From the NCBI RefSeq assembly GCF_001729485.1, contig NZ_CP017157.1, positions 6,076,001 through 6,140,000 on the forward strand: a stretch of DNA of 64,000 nt, written 5' to 3'. The notes under the pieces were generated by a model. That model was given only the letters and a program-made list of their open reading frames with translations, was not told the origin of the DNA and did no database searches. The position numbers and the translations under genes are program-made. Positions 17,324-27,247 of the stretch are shown here, piece by piece (positions within the stretch are counted from its first letter, which is position 1; each line of letters opens with the position of its first letter). The DNA comes from Streptomyces lydicus (lineage in GTDB: Bacteria; Actinomycetota; Actinomycetes; Streptomycetales; Streptomycetaceae).

Positions 17324-18314
17324 GTCGGCGCGGCGTCGGGTGCGGTGCGAACGGGGCGCGCGGGCAACGGCGTGCAGGGCAGCGTCCTCTCGGCATGTGG
17401 GGGAGATGGCCGTGCGGCAACTCGATCAGCATGAATGCCGTGATCACAGGATAATCACAAGCCAGTTCGCGCTGCGCCCTGTATACCGGTCCATACGGAA
17501 CCGATGTCAACTCCCCCTCGCGAGACGGCGCTTATGCGCCTTCGGTTTCATCCCGGCATTGTTGAATTCTCAACACGTCGACCGGCAAGGCTGATTGATG
17601 GCCCCGCATCCCGTCTGCATTCAATGCGTCACGCACAGTCGCGGCTGCGTAGAACGTTGCCCATAACTGCCCTTCCCCGGAGGAATCCGCAAACCCGCAA
17701 GGGGTTGCCGGCAACGTTCAGCAGTCACGAACTGCCGCGTAACAAAAGCGCTCAGTGAAAACGGTGAGCAACGCCGCGAACTCTGGATCCACCGGCCACC
17801 ATCCGGCGGTGGCGATAATCAGCCATCTTCCTCAGATGCCTTCTGACCAGGGCAGGTGCTCCGTCATCCTTCGCGTCGAGGCGACGGAACGACCGCTCGC
17901 GTCCGCCCTCCGCCACGCTTGGGATTTGCTGCTGCGACTGGCTTTTCGGGGCTGCCGAGCAGCCGGACGCCGACCACCGCCACCGTCCCGCACCAGGGCT
18001 TTTCTCCTGCGCGTAACCGCATCGCCACTCGACGTTGCACAACCCGGTGACACACTCCACGAGCGCCGACAGACCGTTCCCGGCGCATATGGGACCGAGG
18101 AAAAGCCGGTCGCCGGAGCCCGGCAACGGACGAGGTACGAAGCCCGACATCGCGCATTTCTGGAGCCGTCGGCAGCGCTCCCCTCGCCTACCACTGTGCG
18201 GATAACTCCCCGCACAATCAGATGGGTTGGCACGGCCTTTGCAAAACCGCCTATACGATGACCGCCGGCCGATCGCTGATCACGCGGCCATCACCACCAT
18301 GGAGGGGGCTGCCC
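17324..18314. other. Long divergent intergenic region, no supported gene
   Basis: About 990 bp between the leftward polymer operon and the rightward secreted esterase. It is less GC-biased than the genes and must hold both promoters. Small inverted repeats are visible, such as GTAT...ATAC around 17480-17497 and GTTGA-ATTC-TCAAC around 17565. Several open frames cross it, but none has a good ribosome site or recognisable product. Confidence 0.5.
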
Positions 18315-19652
18315 ATGAAGCACGCACGAAGGCGCCACAGCCGGTTGCGCACCCGGGTCGCAGGCACCACAGGACTACTGACCCTCGCCCTGGGCGCCGG
18401 CATCGCGCCGGCCACCGCCGCGGAGAAGGCCAGTGCGCCCATGACCACGGCAGCGTCCGTGGACGACGCGGGGCAGGCCGCGGGCCAGATGGTGGCGCTG
18501 GACGACGCGGCGCAAGCCCCGGGCCAGGCGGTGGGCTTGGGCGACGCGGCGCAACACCCGCGCCGGGATGCGTCCTTGAAGGTGGCGCCGGCCCCGGGCC
18601 AGCTGACTCTCCCCGCCCCGACCGGGCGCCATCGCGTCGGAACGGTCGATCTGCACCTGCGCGACGCGAAACGCATGGATCCGTGGGTGCCCGGACAGCA
18701 GCGCGAGTTGATGGTCTCGCTCTGGTACCCGGCCACCCACACCTCCCGCTATCCCGCCGCACTCCTCCCCAACAGCCAGCAGGTGCTGCCGGGCGGGGTC
18801 ACCCTGCCCACCACTGCCGGGCACACCGGCGCCCCGGTTGACCACAAAGCCGGCAAGCTGCCGGTGCTGCTGTACTCGCCCGGCGGGCGCGGGAACCGTG
18901 CGACGGGCACGGCACTGGTTCAGGACCTGGCCAGCCGCGGCTACTTGGTCGTCACCATCGACCACACCCACGACACCGGCGATGTGGTGTTCCCCGGCGG
19001 GCGACATGAGGTGAGCATGCTGCCGCCAGGCACCAAATCGCGCGACTTGATCGACGTCCGGGCGGCGGACGCCCACTTCGTCATCGACCAGCTGGCCGAG
19101 ATCGCCCGCGGCCACAACCCGGATGTGGAACACAAGCCGCTCCCCCACGGGCTGACCCAGGCCGTGAGCACGAAACACATCGGGATGTTCGGCGCTTCCC
19201 TCGGCGGAGGATCGGTGGCCGCTGCCATGCACGCGGACTCCAGGATCGACGCCGGCGCGAACCTGGACGGCCAGCTCTTCGGCTCGTCGGAACACCAGCG
19301 GCTCGACCGCCCCTACATGCTGTTCAGTTCCGGGCACCACAACCGCAACACCGACCCGAGCTGGGCACGGCTCTGGGAAAACCTGCACGGCGAGCGGCTC
19401 GACCTGAAGCTGCGCGGCTCCGGGCACAACTCCTTCGTCGACAACCAGGTCCTGTTCCCTCAGGCGCCGGGCGCCTTCGGGGTAACCCCGGAAGTGATGC
19501 AGCAGGCACTCGGCACGATCGACCCCAACCGCTCCATCGAGGTCCAACGCACCTACGTCGCCGCCTTCTTCGACAAGCACCTGCGCAACCAGCACAGCGA
19601 CCTGCTCGACGGGCCCTCGCGCCATTTCCCGGAAATCGCCTTCGTGCGCTGA
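18315..19652 (+). CDS. Secreted PAF-acetylhydrolase-like alpha/beta hydrolase
   Basis: 445 aa. The ATG at 18315 follows GGAGGGG. A signal peptide with basic start and hydrophobic core (TTGLLTLALGAGIAPATA) ends near residue 38. Next is an unusual acidic/alanine-glutamine linker with three imperfect tandem units (DDAGQAAGQ, DDAAQAPGQ, GDAAQHPRR). The catalytic domain has the oxyanion/nucleophile elbow GASLGGGS, and a late GHNSFVD supplies the probable histidine. The overall pattern (SLWYPA, LYSPGGRG, VVTIDHTHDT) fits the platelet-activating-factor acetylhydrolase/lipase group. It acts outside the cell on an ester or lipid substrate that cannot be named from sequence. Confidence 0.85.
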   Translation: MKHARRRHSRLRTRVAGTTGLLTLALGAGIAPATAAEKASAPMTTAASVDDAGQAAGQMVALDDAAQAPGQAVGLGDAAQHPRRDASLKVAPAPGQLTLPAPTGRHRVGTVDLHLRDAKRMDPWVPGQQRELMVSLWYPATHTSRYPAALLPNSQQVLPGGVTLPTTAGHTGAPVDHKAGKLPVLLYSPGGRGNRATGTALVQDLASRGYLVVTIDHTHDTGDVVFPGGRHEVSMLPPGTKSRDLIDVRAADAHFVIDQLAEIARGHNPDVEHKPLPHGLTQAVSTKHIGMFGASLGGGSVAAAMHADSRIDAGANLDGQLFGSSEHQRLDRPYMLFSSGHHNRNTDPSWARLWENLHGERLDLKLRGSGHNSFVDNQVLFPQAPGAFGVTPEVMQQALGTIDPNRSIEVQRTYVAAFFDKHLRNQHSDLLDGPSRHFPEIAFVR

Positions 19653-19913
19653 ACCGGTTCACCACGATGCCGAGCGCATCCGCCCGTCAGGGCCGCCCTG
19701 CGAGCCGGCAGCCGGCTACGCGTTGTTCTCCAGCGCGCCGGCGGGAGGCCCACACCAGGGAGTCCGTGCTCGGCTACGCGTTCCCGTGGCACCTCTCGGA
19801 CCTGGCCGGGAACTGGCCGGTCCGCGCCTGAGGTGGCCGCCTCTCGCCTCGGGGATGCCCGGCGAGGCGGTTCCGGAAGGGCCTGCGGGGCCGGACCACA
19901 CTAAAATGGCCGT

Positions 19914-21659
19914 GTGGTCCGGCCCAACGAGGAGGTCGAGGCGCTGCTCCGTGAGTATGCGGACCTCGTCCTGATCACCGGTGGAGACGCGTTCAAGGCC
20001 CGCGCCTACGAGAAGGCCGCACGTGCCATCGGCGGCCACCACGCCGACGTGTCGAAGCTCGATGCCGCAGGGCTGCGGGAGATCCCGAACGTCGGAAGGT
20101 CCATCGCCGACAAGGTGATCCAGTATCTGCAGACCGGCAGGATGCCCGCCGTGGAGGATGTCAGGTCGAAGGTCCCCGCAGGCGTGCGCCAGCTGATGGC
20201 CATCCCCACCCTCGGTCCCAGAAAGGCCATGGCACTCTACGAGGACCTGCACATCTCCTCGGTGCCGGAACTCCTCGACGCCCTCCACGAGGAGCGGCTG
20301 CGCGACCTCAAGGGCTTCGGCCCGAAGACCGAGGAGAACATCCTGCACGGCATCGGCCTGATGCAGGCCGCGGGCGACCGGGTGCCGGTCAATGTCGCCA
20401 TGGACGTCGCCGAGGAGATCGTGGCCGAGCTGTCCGTCCTGTCCGGCTGCGAGAGCTGCACGTACGCCGGATCGCTGCGCCGGATGCGGGAGACCATCGG
20501 TGACGTGGACGTCCTCGTGGCCGCGGGCCGCTCCGCCCCCTTCATGGACGCCTTCACACGACTGCCGGGCACGGCTGAGGTCATCGCCCACGGCATGAAG
20601 AAGACCTCCATCCGCACCACGAAGGGCCTGCAGATCGATCTGCGGGTCGTGCCGCCCGACTCCTGGGGCGCGGGGCTGCAGTACTTCACCGGCTCCAAGG
20701 CACACAACATCCGCACCCGTGAGATGGCCGTGCACCGCAAGCTGAAGCTCTCCGAATACGGCCTGTTCCACGCCGAGAGCGGAAAGAAGATCGTCTCGCA
20801 GTCCGAGGAGGAGATCTACGCGCGACTCGGTCTGCCCTGGATCCCGCCGACGCTGCGAGAGGACCGCGGCGAGATCGCCGCGGGGCTGCGCGGCGAGTTG
20901 CCGGCCCTGGTCACGGAGGCGGACATCAGGGGCGACCTGCACACCCACACCGACCTGACGGACGGCCTCGCCCCGCTGGACGAGATGGTGGAAGCCGCCG
21001 CCCGGCGGGGTTTGCGCTACTACGCGATCACCGACCATGCCCCGAACCTCTCCATGCAGCGGATGACCGACGAAAAGGTGCTGGCCCAGCGTGAGCGGGT
21101 ACGCGAACTCGACGGCAGGCACCGGAAGATGCGCCTCCTGCACGGCACCGAGCTCAATATCGACCCGGACGGGAACGTGGACTGGCCGCAAGAGTTCCTG
21201 CGGGACTTCGACCTCTGCGTGGCCTCCGTGCACTCGCACTTCCACCAGGGGCGGGACGCCCTGACCCGCCGGCTCGTCACAGCCTGCGAGAACCCGGAGG
21301 TCAACATCATCGGGCACCCGACCACCCGGCTCCTCGGCAAGCGGCCGGGCCTCGACATGGACCTCGACGTGGTGTTCGCCGCTTGCGCCCGCACCGGGAC
21401 GGCGCTGGAGATCAACGCCCATCCCGACCGGCTCGACCTGTCCGACGAGCTCATCCTGCGGGCCAAACGGTACGGCGTGAAGTTCGCAGTCAACACCGAC
21501 GCCCATGCGCCGCTCCACCTGGCGTACCTGCGCTACGGCGTGGGCACCGCCCAGCGGGGCTGGCTGACCGCCGGCGACGTGATCAACACCTGGCCCCTGG
21601 CCCGCTTGCGCCGCTTCCTCGACAAGAAGGGCTCTGCCGGCGCGCCGTCGTCGTCCTGA
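19914..21659 (+). CDS. polX: DNA polymerase/3'-5' exonuclease PolX
   Basis: 581-aa bacterial family X DNA polymerase. It has helix-hairpin-helix DNA-binding segments (IPNVGRSIADKV and LKGFGPKTEENI), the polymerase palm with AGSLRRMRETIGDVDVLV (catalytic Asp pair) and a later acidic LQIDLRVV. The C-terminal PHP exonuclease domain has metal ligands in GDLHTHTDLTDG, ITDHAPN, HGTELNI, SVHSHFHQ, GHPTTR and NTDAHAP. It fills short gaps in base-excision repair. The GTG at 19914 is the most likely start, although no strong ribosome site is seen. The gene is transcribed alone. Confidence 0.92.
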   Translation: MVRPNEEVEALLREYADLVLITGGDAFKARAYEKAARAIGGHHADVSKLDAAGLREIPNVGRSIADKVIQYLQTGRMPAVEDVRSKVPAGVRQLMAIPTLGPRKAMALYEDLHISSVPELLDALHEERLRDLKGFGPKTEENILHGIGLMQAAGDRVPVNVAMDVAEEIVAELSVLSGCESCTYAGSLRRMRETIGDVDVLVAAGRSAPFMDAFTRLPGTAEVIAHGMKKTSIRTTKGLQIDLRVVPPDSWGAGLQYFTGSKAHNIRTREMAVHRKLKLSEYGLFHAESGKKIVSQSEEEIYARLGLPWIPPTLREDRGEIAAGLRGELPALVTEADIRGDLHTHTDLTDGLAPLDEMVEAAARRGLRYYAITDHAPNLSMQRMTDEKVLAQRERVRELDGRHRKMRLLHGTELNIDPDGNVDWPQEFLRDFDLCVASVHSHFHQGRDALTRRLVTACENPEVNIIGHPTTRLLGKRPGLDMDLDVVFAACARTGTALEINAHPDRLDLSDELILRAKRYGVKFAVNTDAHAPLHLAYLRYGVGTAQRGWLTAGDVINTWPLARLRRFLDKKGSAGAPSSS

Positions 21660-21721
21660 GCCCGAGTTCCGCCCCGCCTCCGATCGGGGGCCGCACGGCG
21701 TGCCACGCGGCCGGACCGTGG

Positions 21722-22444
21722 TCAACCACCGATGAAGAACAGCTCTTCCATCTTCCGGGTGGAGGACTCGGTGTGCCGCACGCGGAAGACGGAGGTCTTG
21801 AGGCCGGCCATGGGCCACGGGTCGGCCTCTCCCAGTGCGAGGGTGGCGAAGTCGGCCCATTCGACGTCGCCGGGATCGGCGTCGAAGTCGATCTCATGCT
21901 CTTCCAGGACGTCGGCGCCGATGCCCAGCGCCGCGGCGACGGCACGGGGGTCACCGGTCAGCGCCCACGGATCCATCGTGGGCCACCCCGAGGCGTGGAA
22001 CATCGGCCCTCCCGGCAGCTGGATGATGTCCTCGGTATGGGACTCGCCGCAGTCCACCTCGACCCGGCCGACGATCCGTGCGTCGGGGAACCGCTCCCGC
22101 AGCCTGGTCACCTCGTACAGCAGCGGGGTGTCATTGCCGTCGTCGACCATCGCCGGATCCGATATCGCCAGCACGTTGCCCCAGCACCCGACCTGGATCA
22201 CGTCCAAGTCGGCGCGCGTCGCCAGATAGGGAGTCGCGTAGGCGGACACCGGGTCCAGCTCCTCAAGAACCGCATCGACGGTCGGGAACGCCTCGGCGAA
22301 CGCCCGTGCCGCGACGGGGTCGTTGGCCGGCAGGTCCTCGGCGCGGACCGCGAACGGGGGTTGCAGGACGGTGATGTTGTAGCGGCCACCGCAGCCCCGG
22401 ACCATCCGGTCGGACGGCCGGGTCCAGAAGTTGATGTCGGTCAT
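21722..22444 (-). CDS. DUF6333-like hypothetical protein
   Basis: 240 aa, starting MTDINFWTRPSDRMVRGCGGRYN. A longer frame to 22474 adds ten unlikely residues. It is a soluble acidic protein with no signal peptide or membrane segment. Notable segments are ARIVGRVEVDCGESHTEDIIQLPGG and WADFATLALGEADPWPMAGLKTSVFRVRHTE. I associate this pattern with the Streptomyces DUF6333 family, from memory. No biochemical role is known to me. It is convergent with polX, with 62 bp between them. Confidence 0.7.
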   Translation of the reverse strand: MTDINFWTRPSDRMVRGCGGRYNITVLQPPFAVRAEDLPANDPVAARAFAEAFPTVDAVLEELDPVSAYATPYLATRADLDVIQVGCWGNVLAISDPAMVDDGNDTPLLYEVTRLRERFPDARIVGRVEVDCGESHTEDIIQLPGGPMFHASGWPTMDPWALTGDPRAVAAALGIGADVLEEHEIDFDADPGDVEWADFATLALGEADPWPMAGLKTSVFRVRHTESSTRKMEELFFIGG

Positions 22445-22550
22445 GCGCGCCACCGTAGTGCGGGGCACTGACAACGCACTCCCGAACGGCGCCCGCCCTC
22501 CCTCACCGGCCGATGCGGTGTCAGCCGCGCCGGTGCTGACCCGGATCCGG

Positions 22551-23417
22551 CTACTTCAGCAGCCGCGACAACCGGCGGTCGGCCAGCGGCTTGCCGCCGG
22601 TCTGGCAGGTGGGGCAGTACTGCAATGCCGAATCGCTGAAGGACACCTCGCGGATCGTGTCCCCGCAGACCGGGCAGGGCTCGCCGGTCCGCCCGTGCAC
22701 CCGCAGCCCGCTCCTCTTCCCCTCCTTGAGGTCCGCCGGCGCCAGCCCGCGGGCCCGTTCGACCGCTTCACCCAGCGTCGCGCGGACCGCCGTGTACAGC
22801 AGGGTCACCTCGTCCTCGGACAGCGTGGCGGCCAGCTTGAACGGCGACATCCGCGCCGCGTGCAGGATCTCGTCGGAGTAGGCGTTGCCGATCCCCGCCA
22901 GTACGCCCTGGTCCCGCAGGACTCCCTTGATCTGCCGCCGCTCCCCCGCCAGCATCCCGGCGAAGGCCGCCCGGGTGAAGTCCTCGGCCAGCGGATCGGG
23001 CCCCAGCCGCGCGATCCCCGGTACGTCCCGCGGATCGGTCACGACATACACCGCGAGGTGTTTCTGGGTGCCCGCCTCGGTCACGTCGAAGCCCGCCCCG
23101 TCCGGTGCGGCGAGCCGCACCCGCAGCGCCAGCGGCCCCTTGCCCGGGCGTGGCGGCGCCGTCGGCAGTCGTTCGCTCCACCGCACCCAACCCGCCCTGG
23201 CCAGGTGCATCACCAGGTACAGCCCGTCGGCGCGCAGCGCCAGAAACTTCCCGTGGCGCGCCACCCCGTCGAACGCCCGCCCCTCCAGCGCGGTCAGCGG
23301 CGGCTCAAAGGTCTTCAACGCGGCCACCGACACGGGATACACCCGCGCGACCGCCCGGCCGGCCAGCCGCTCCTCCAGGAACCGGCCCAGCGCCTCCACC
23401 TCGGGCATCTCGGGCAT
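22551..23417 (-). CDS. Fpg/Nei-family DNA glycosylase
   Basis: 288 aa. The start MPEMPEVEALGRFLEERL gives the catalytic N-terminal proline (residue 2 before Met removal) and Glu3. A lysine in RHGKFLAL matches the conserved beta-turn Lys. The helix-two-turn-helix is at IKGVLRDQGVLAGIGNAYSDEILHAA. The C-terminal zinc finger is CPVCGD ... YCPTCQ. It removes oxidised bases and cleaves the abasic site. Members of this subgroup in actinobacteria may prefer abasic sites or oxidised pyrimidines rather than 8-oxoG. The extended frame upstream is not supported. Confidence 0.9.
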   Translation of the reverse strand: MPEMPEVEALGRFLEERLAGRAVARVYPVSVAALKTFEPPLTALEGRAFDGVARHGKFLALRADGLYLVMHLARAGWVRWSERLPTAPPRPGKGPLALRVRLAAPDGAGFDVTEAGTQKHLAVYVVTDPRDVPGIARLGPDPLAEDFTRAAFAGMLAGERRQIKGVLRDQGVLAGIGNAYSDEILHAARMSPFKLAATLSEDEVTLLYTAVRATLGEAVERARGLAPADLKEGKRSGLRVHGRTGEPCPVCGDTIREVSFSDSALQYCPTCQTGGKPLADRRLSRLLK

Positions 23418-24110
23418 AACCCCAGTCTGACCCGGCCCGCAGACGCCCGCACGAAAGACCGTCGACCGCACCCCGCGAACGAGGGCGACGGCCGACGGCC
23501 CGTTCGGCCGAGCCGGGTGCGGTCTCCGCAGGTCAGACGGATACGGCGGCCTACCGGCAGGTCGGAGCCGTGCGGTGGACGGCTCCGGGCGGTTCTGCGC
23601 TACCGGATGGGGCCCTGCAGTCCACCGCCGCCGGTGGGCGAGGACGGCCGGTAGTGGTCGATCAGGCCCGCGTGCTGGTTGGGGCGGGCGGGCCGGTGGG
23701 AATCGGGGTGGTCGAGGCGCGGCCGGCGGCCGTGCAGCACAAACCCCGCAATGCGGGAGGTTAACCGGCTCAGGCTGGCTTTCATCAGTCCTCCGCTCGA
23801 AGCGTTCAGGTAAGGCAACTCTACGCGCGAAGGGAGGGGAATTCCCGTCAAGTCAGCCGTGATCCGTGGGAGTTGGAGGCCCGGCAGAGTGCCGGTGACG
23901 GGTGGACGGGCGCAGGCCGCCGTGCCGGCCTGAAAACGCACTGACCAGGGCGTTCAAGGAACGTCCAAGGTTGCCACAAGGTGGCGCCCGCACTCTTGTC
24001 GAGGAGAAGAGGAAGAAGAGGAGACGGAGCGTCGCGGGTCTTGGCCCTTCGGAAGGGGCCGTTCCGGCGTCCGGTCCGTCTGCCGTTCGACTGGCGACCA
24101 GAGGAGTCAC
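23418..24110. other. Intergenic region, nothing recognised
   Basis: 693 bp between the divergent glycosylase and small secreted-protein genes. The frames across it lack ribosome sites and family resemblance. It presumably holds both promoters. Confidence 0.5.
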
Positions 24111-24449
24111 ATGCGTAAGAACATCGCAGCACTGGCCCTTGCCTGCGGTGCCTTCACGGCGCTCGCCGCACCCGTGGGCACCGCCCAGGCGCTGCCCGCC
24201 CCGGGCCAGGCAGCTGCCGGGTCGTGTGCCCGTCCTTGGCACGACGGCAACACGTACGGATACGGCTGCAAGGGGTATCCCGCGGGCTACAAGGTCCAGG
24301 CTTCGGCGCAATGCAACAACGGCGGTTGGGCGTACGGCAGCAAGGTCTCGATCTCGGGCAGCAGTTACGGGTGGTCGTACGCCTACTGCGCCGGCAAGGG
24401 CGGCTACAAGCTCGGGACGGGCGGTTACGTCATCCTCGGCCCTGCGTAA
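24111..24449 (+). CDS. Small secreted Gly/Tyr-rich protein
   Basis: 112 aa with a clear Sec signal peptide (MRKNIAALALACGAFTALAAPVG..AQA, cleavage near residue 27) and ribosome site GAGGAG just upstream. The mature part is about 80 residues, rich in Gly, Tyr and Ser, with four cysteines (SCARPW, GYGCKGY, AQCNNGG, YAYCAGK) that can form two disulfides. It looks like the small extracellular structural or inhibitor-like proteins of Streptomyces. I do not recognise a specific family and no operon partner is present. Confidence 0.75.
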   Translation: MRKNIAALALACGAFTALAAPVGTAQALPAPGQAAAGSCARPWHDGNTYGYGCKGYPAGYKVQASAQCNNGGWAYGSKVSISGSSYGWSYAYCAGKGGYKLGTGGYVILGPA

Positions 24450-24515
24450 CTCCGTACCGGTGTGGCCTCGGCTCGGCGCGCGGTGGGGAGAGGGGCTTCG
24501 GTTGATACGGGTGGG

Positions 24516-25379
24516 TCAGCGGGCCAGGCGGCCCAGGAGGGAGGAGGCGGCAGCGATGCCGAGGGCGGCGGAGCCGACGAGGACGCCGTAGTCCAGGGCC
24601 AGATGGGCGTGGGTGCCCAGCAGCAGGCCGCGTAGCGCGTCGACCTGGTAGCTGAGGGGGTTGACGCGGCTGACGGTCTGGAGCCAGCCGGGCATGATCG
24701 CCACCGGGTAGAGGGCGTTGGAGGCGAAGAACAGCGGCATGGTGATGGCCTGGCCGATGCCCATCAGGCGGTCGCGGGTCAGCACGATGCCCGCGATGGT
24801 CATCGACAGGCAGGAGAAGAAGGCCGAGCCGAGGACCACCGCGACGGCCACACCGAGCAGGCGCAGCGGGTTCCAGGTCATCGCCACGCCCAGCAGTGCG
24901 GCGATGACGATCACGACGACGGCCTGGATCAGCGCCTTCACCCCGGCCGCGAATCCCTTGCCGGCGATCAGGGCGGAGCGCGGCGTCGGCGTCACGAGCA
25001 GCTTGGTGAGGATGCCGGCGTCCCGCTCCCAGATGATCATGATGCCGTAGAAGATCGCGATGAACATGGCGGACTGGGCGATGATGCCGGGCGCCAGATA
25101 GTCGATGTACGGGATGCCGCCGGTCGGGATGGCCTTGATGCGGGTGAAGGTCTCGCCGAAGACCAGGAGCCAGAGGGCCGGCTGGACCGCCCGGGTGTAC
25201 AGCTCGGTCCGGTCGTGGCGCAGCTTCTGCAGTTCGACCACGCACATCGCCACGACCCGGGCGGGCAGCACCCGCCAGCCGGTGCGGGAGCGCGGCGGGA
25301 CGAGCAGCAGGTCCAGCCGGCCGGGGGTGGCGGGGCCGTCAGCCGACGCGGTGTGCGGTGCGGCGGGTGCTTCGGACAT
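24516..25379 (-). CDS. ABC-2 type transporter permease (drug exporter)
   Basis: 287 aa with six hydrophobic segments, typical of the DrrB/ABC-2 permease family: QPALWLLVFGETFTRI, YLAPGIIAQSAMF, a reentrant FFASNALYPVAIMPGWLQTVSRVNPLSYQVDALRGLL (the ABC-2 signature) and a final helix. The start MSEAPAAPH at 25379 has AGGAG nine bases upstream. It overlaps the 3' end of the ATPase gene by 41 bp. With the ATPase and MarR regulator it forms a three-gene efflux operon. Confidence 0.9.
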   Translation of the reverse strand: MSEAPAAPHTASADGPATPGRLDLLLVPPRSRTGWRVLPARVVAMCVVELQKLRHDRTELYTRAVQPALWLLVFGETFTRIKAIPTGGIPYIDYLAPGIIAQSAMFIAIFYGIMIIWERDAGILTKLLVTPTPRSALIAGKGFAAGVKALIQAVVVIVIAALLGVAMTWNPLRLLGVAVAVVLGSAFFSCLSMTIAGIVLTRDRLMGIGQAITMPLFFASNALYPVAIMPGWLQTVSRVNPLSYQVDALRGLLLGTHAHLALDYGVLVGSAALGIAAASSLLGRLAR

Positions 25380-26268
25380 CGCGGAAGTCTCCTGACCGCT
25401 CGTCGAGACCGCTGCCGGCGACGTCCCGGAAGACGTCCTCAAGCGTCGGTGCGGCGTCGGCTGAGCGCGATGCGAGTGAGGCGAGTGACGCGGTGGGTTC
25501 GATCGGTGGGGTGGGGGTGTGCGCGGCGCGGCGGCGGGTGCGCAGGGCCTCCTTGAGGTCGTCCGGGGTCCCGAGGGCCCTGATGCGGCCGAGGTGCATC
25601 AGGGCCACGCGGTCGCAGTACTGGTCGGCCTCGTCCATGTAGTGGGTGGTGACCAGGACGGTCATGCCGGTGGCGGCGCGTACGGCGTTGATGTGTTCCC
25701 AGACGGAGGTGCGGGCGATCGGGTCCAGGCCGATGGTGGGCTCGTCGAGCATCAGCAGACGGGGTGCGCTGACCAGCGCCTGGGCGAGTTCGAGGCGGCG
25801 GATCATGCCGCCGGAGTAGGTCTTGGCGAGCCGGCCGGCCGCTTCGGTGAGGCCGACGGCGGCCAGTGCCTGGGCGACGCGCTCGGCGCGCTCGCGGCGC
25901 GGGACGTCGAAGACCCGGGCGAACAGCGCGACGTTCTCCCGGCCGGTCAGCCCGGCGTCGGCGGAGAGCTGCTGCGGGACGTAGCCCAGCAGCCGGCGGA
26001 CCGCCATCCGCTCCTTCGCCGCGTCGTGGCCGTACACCCGTACCGTGCCGGCCGGTACGGGCAGCAGGGTGGTGATGCAGCGGATCAGGGTGGTCTTGCC
26101 CGCGCCGTTCGGGCCGAGCAGGCCGAAGACCTCGCCGGGGCGTACGGAGAGGTCCACGCCGTCCACGGCCACGGTCTCGCCGAAGGAGTAGCGCAGCGCC
26201 CGGCAGGTCACGGCGTCGGGCCGGGGGCCGCCGTCCGGGGTCGGCCGGTGCGCGCCGTCAGAGGTCAT
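25339..26268 (-). CDS. Daunorubicin-type ABC transporter ATP-binding protein
   Basis: 309 aa. Walker A GPNGAGKTT, Q-loop YVPQQL, signature YSGGM, Walker B LLMLDEPTIGLDP and the switch His in VTTHYMDEADQ are all present. The C-terminal extension ending in APTLEDVFRDVAG is characteristic of DrrA-like ATPases. The start MTSDGAHRP lies inside the 3' end of the MarR gene (11-bp overlap), and the 3' end overlaps the permease. It powers export of a hydrophobic compound. The longer frame to 26616 is an extension through the MarR gene and was rejected. Confidence 0.93.
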   Translation of the reverse strand: MTSDGAHRPTPDGGPRPDAVTCRALRYSFGETVAVDGVDLSVRPGEVFGLLGPNGAGKTTLIRCITTLLPVPAGTVRVYGHDAAKERMAVRRLLGYVPQQLSADAGLTGRENVALFARVFDVPRRERAERVAQALAAVGLTEAAGRLAKTYSGGMIRRLELAQALVSAPRLLMLDEPTIGLDPIARTSVWEHINAVRAATGMTVLVTTHYMDEADQYCDRVALMHLGRIRALGTPDDLKEALRTRRRAAHTPTPPIEPTASLASLASRSADAAPTLEDVFRDVAGSGLDERSGDFRDVRSTRRTAHRVG

Positions 26269-26722
26269 GGGCCTCCTCCGTCTCCTCGTGCAGGTTGTGG
26301 GCGAGCCTGCGCAGCGCCGGGAGGGCCGCGGCCAGCGCCACCTGATCGGCCTCGGACAGCCGCGCGACCTGCTCGCGTACCAGGGCGCTGCGGCGGACCT
26401 CCCAGTCGTGCAGCCGGGACCGCGCGGCCGGGGTGGGGAACAGCAGGGCCGAGCGGCGGTCACCGGGGGCGGTCTCGCGGCGCAGGCAGCCGGCCCGGCT
26501 GAGCTGGTTGACGAGGGTGGAGACCGAATTGCCCGCGAGGTAGAGCTCCTTCGCGGCGTCCGAGACCCGTATGCCGGGGCGGGCGGCGACCAGGCGCAGG
26601 AGTTCCACCTGCGCACCGCGCAGACGGGGAACGGTCAGGCCGGCCCGCAGCCGGCGCCGGATGAGGCGCTGGACACCGGCCAGCACGTCGGCGAGCGAGT
26701 CGGGGAACTCCCCTGCAGCCAT
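26258..26722 (-). CDS. MarR-family transcriptional regulator
   Basis: 154 aa winged-helix regulator. The HTH/wing segment is visible as IRVSDAAKELYLAGNSVSTLVNQLSRAGCLRRETAPGDRRSALLFPT, the MarR pattern, with dimerising helices at both ends. It is first in an operon with the ABC exporter and overlaps it, so it probably represses the operon until a ligand binds. Confidence 0.9.
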   Translation of the reverse strand: MAAGEFPDSLADVLAGVQRLIRRRLRAGLTVPRLRGAQVELLRLVAARPGIRVSDAAKELYLAGNSVSTLVNQLSRAGCLRRETAPGDRRSALLFPTPAARSRLHDWEVRRSALVREQVARLSEADQVALAAALPALRRLAHNLHEETEEAHDL

Positions 26723-26749
26723 ACCGCCGAGTTTAGGTCTCAGTGAGAG

Positions 26750-27247
26750 CTACGGCCCGTCCGATGGGGCAGCGCGCCTGCCGGCCCGAAGGGCGGCGAG
26801 GCCGAAGGCCAGTCCTCCGGCGATGAACCAGGGGTTCCAGAGGGCCAGCGTCCAGGCCCGCTGCCCCGCGCTCACCGAGGTGTCCGGATACGTCGTGCCG
26901 GTCAACAGCAGCACCTCGATGCCGAGGCCCCGGACCAGTAGGAGAGCGCTGACGCCCCACCCCAGCCACCTCGCCGACAGGGCGGGAACGCCGCGGAGCC
27001 CGGAGCGGGCGAGCAACCATGCCAGCAGGGCACCGAGGAGGCAGAGCGCCCCCACACCCCACAGACCGGCCACGACGAACCACAGCGGGCGCTCGGTTGC
27101 CAGCGGACCTGCGGAGACGCTCAGCCCCACCGCACCGCCGAGGGCCCAGTAGAAGTGCAGCCCGGCGAACGCGGCCGCCCACCCGCACGCGACACGCGCC
27201 CACAGCGTGGACGGCCCCGCGCCGGTTCGCTCCGGTCGGCGTCTCAC
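26750..27247 (-). CDS. DUF3995 membrane protein
   Basis: 165 aa with four hydrophobic helices: VACGWAAAFAGLHFYWALGG, WFVVAGLWGVGALCLLGALLAWL, RWLGWGVSALLLVRGLGIEVLLL and WNPWFIAGGLAFGLAAL. The HFYWALGG and WNPWF patterns fit DUF3995. The GTG start overlaps the stop of the upstream DUF6191 gene (GTGA), so they are coupled. The function is unknown. Confidence 0.8.
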   Translation of the reverse strand: MRRRPERTGAGPSTLWARVACGWAAAFAGLHFYWALGGAVGLSVSAGPLATERPLWFVVAGLWGVGALCLLGALLAWLLARSGLRGVPALSARWLGWGVSALLLVRGLGIEVLLLTGTTYPDTSVSAGQRAWTLALWNPWFIAGGLAFGLAALRAGRRAAPSDGP

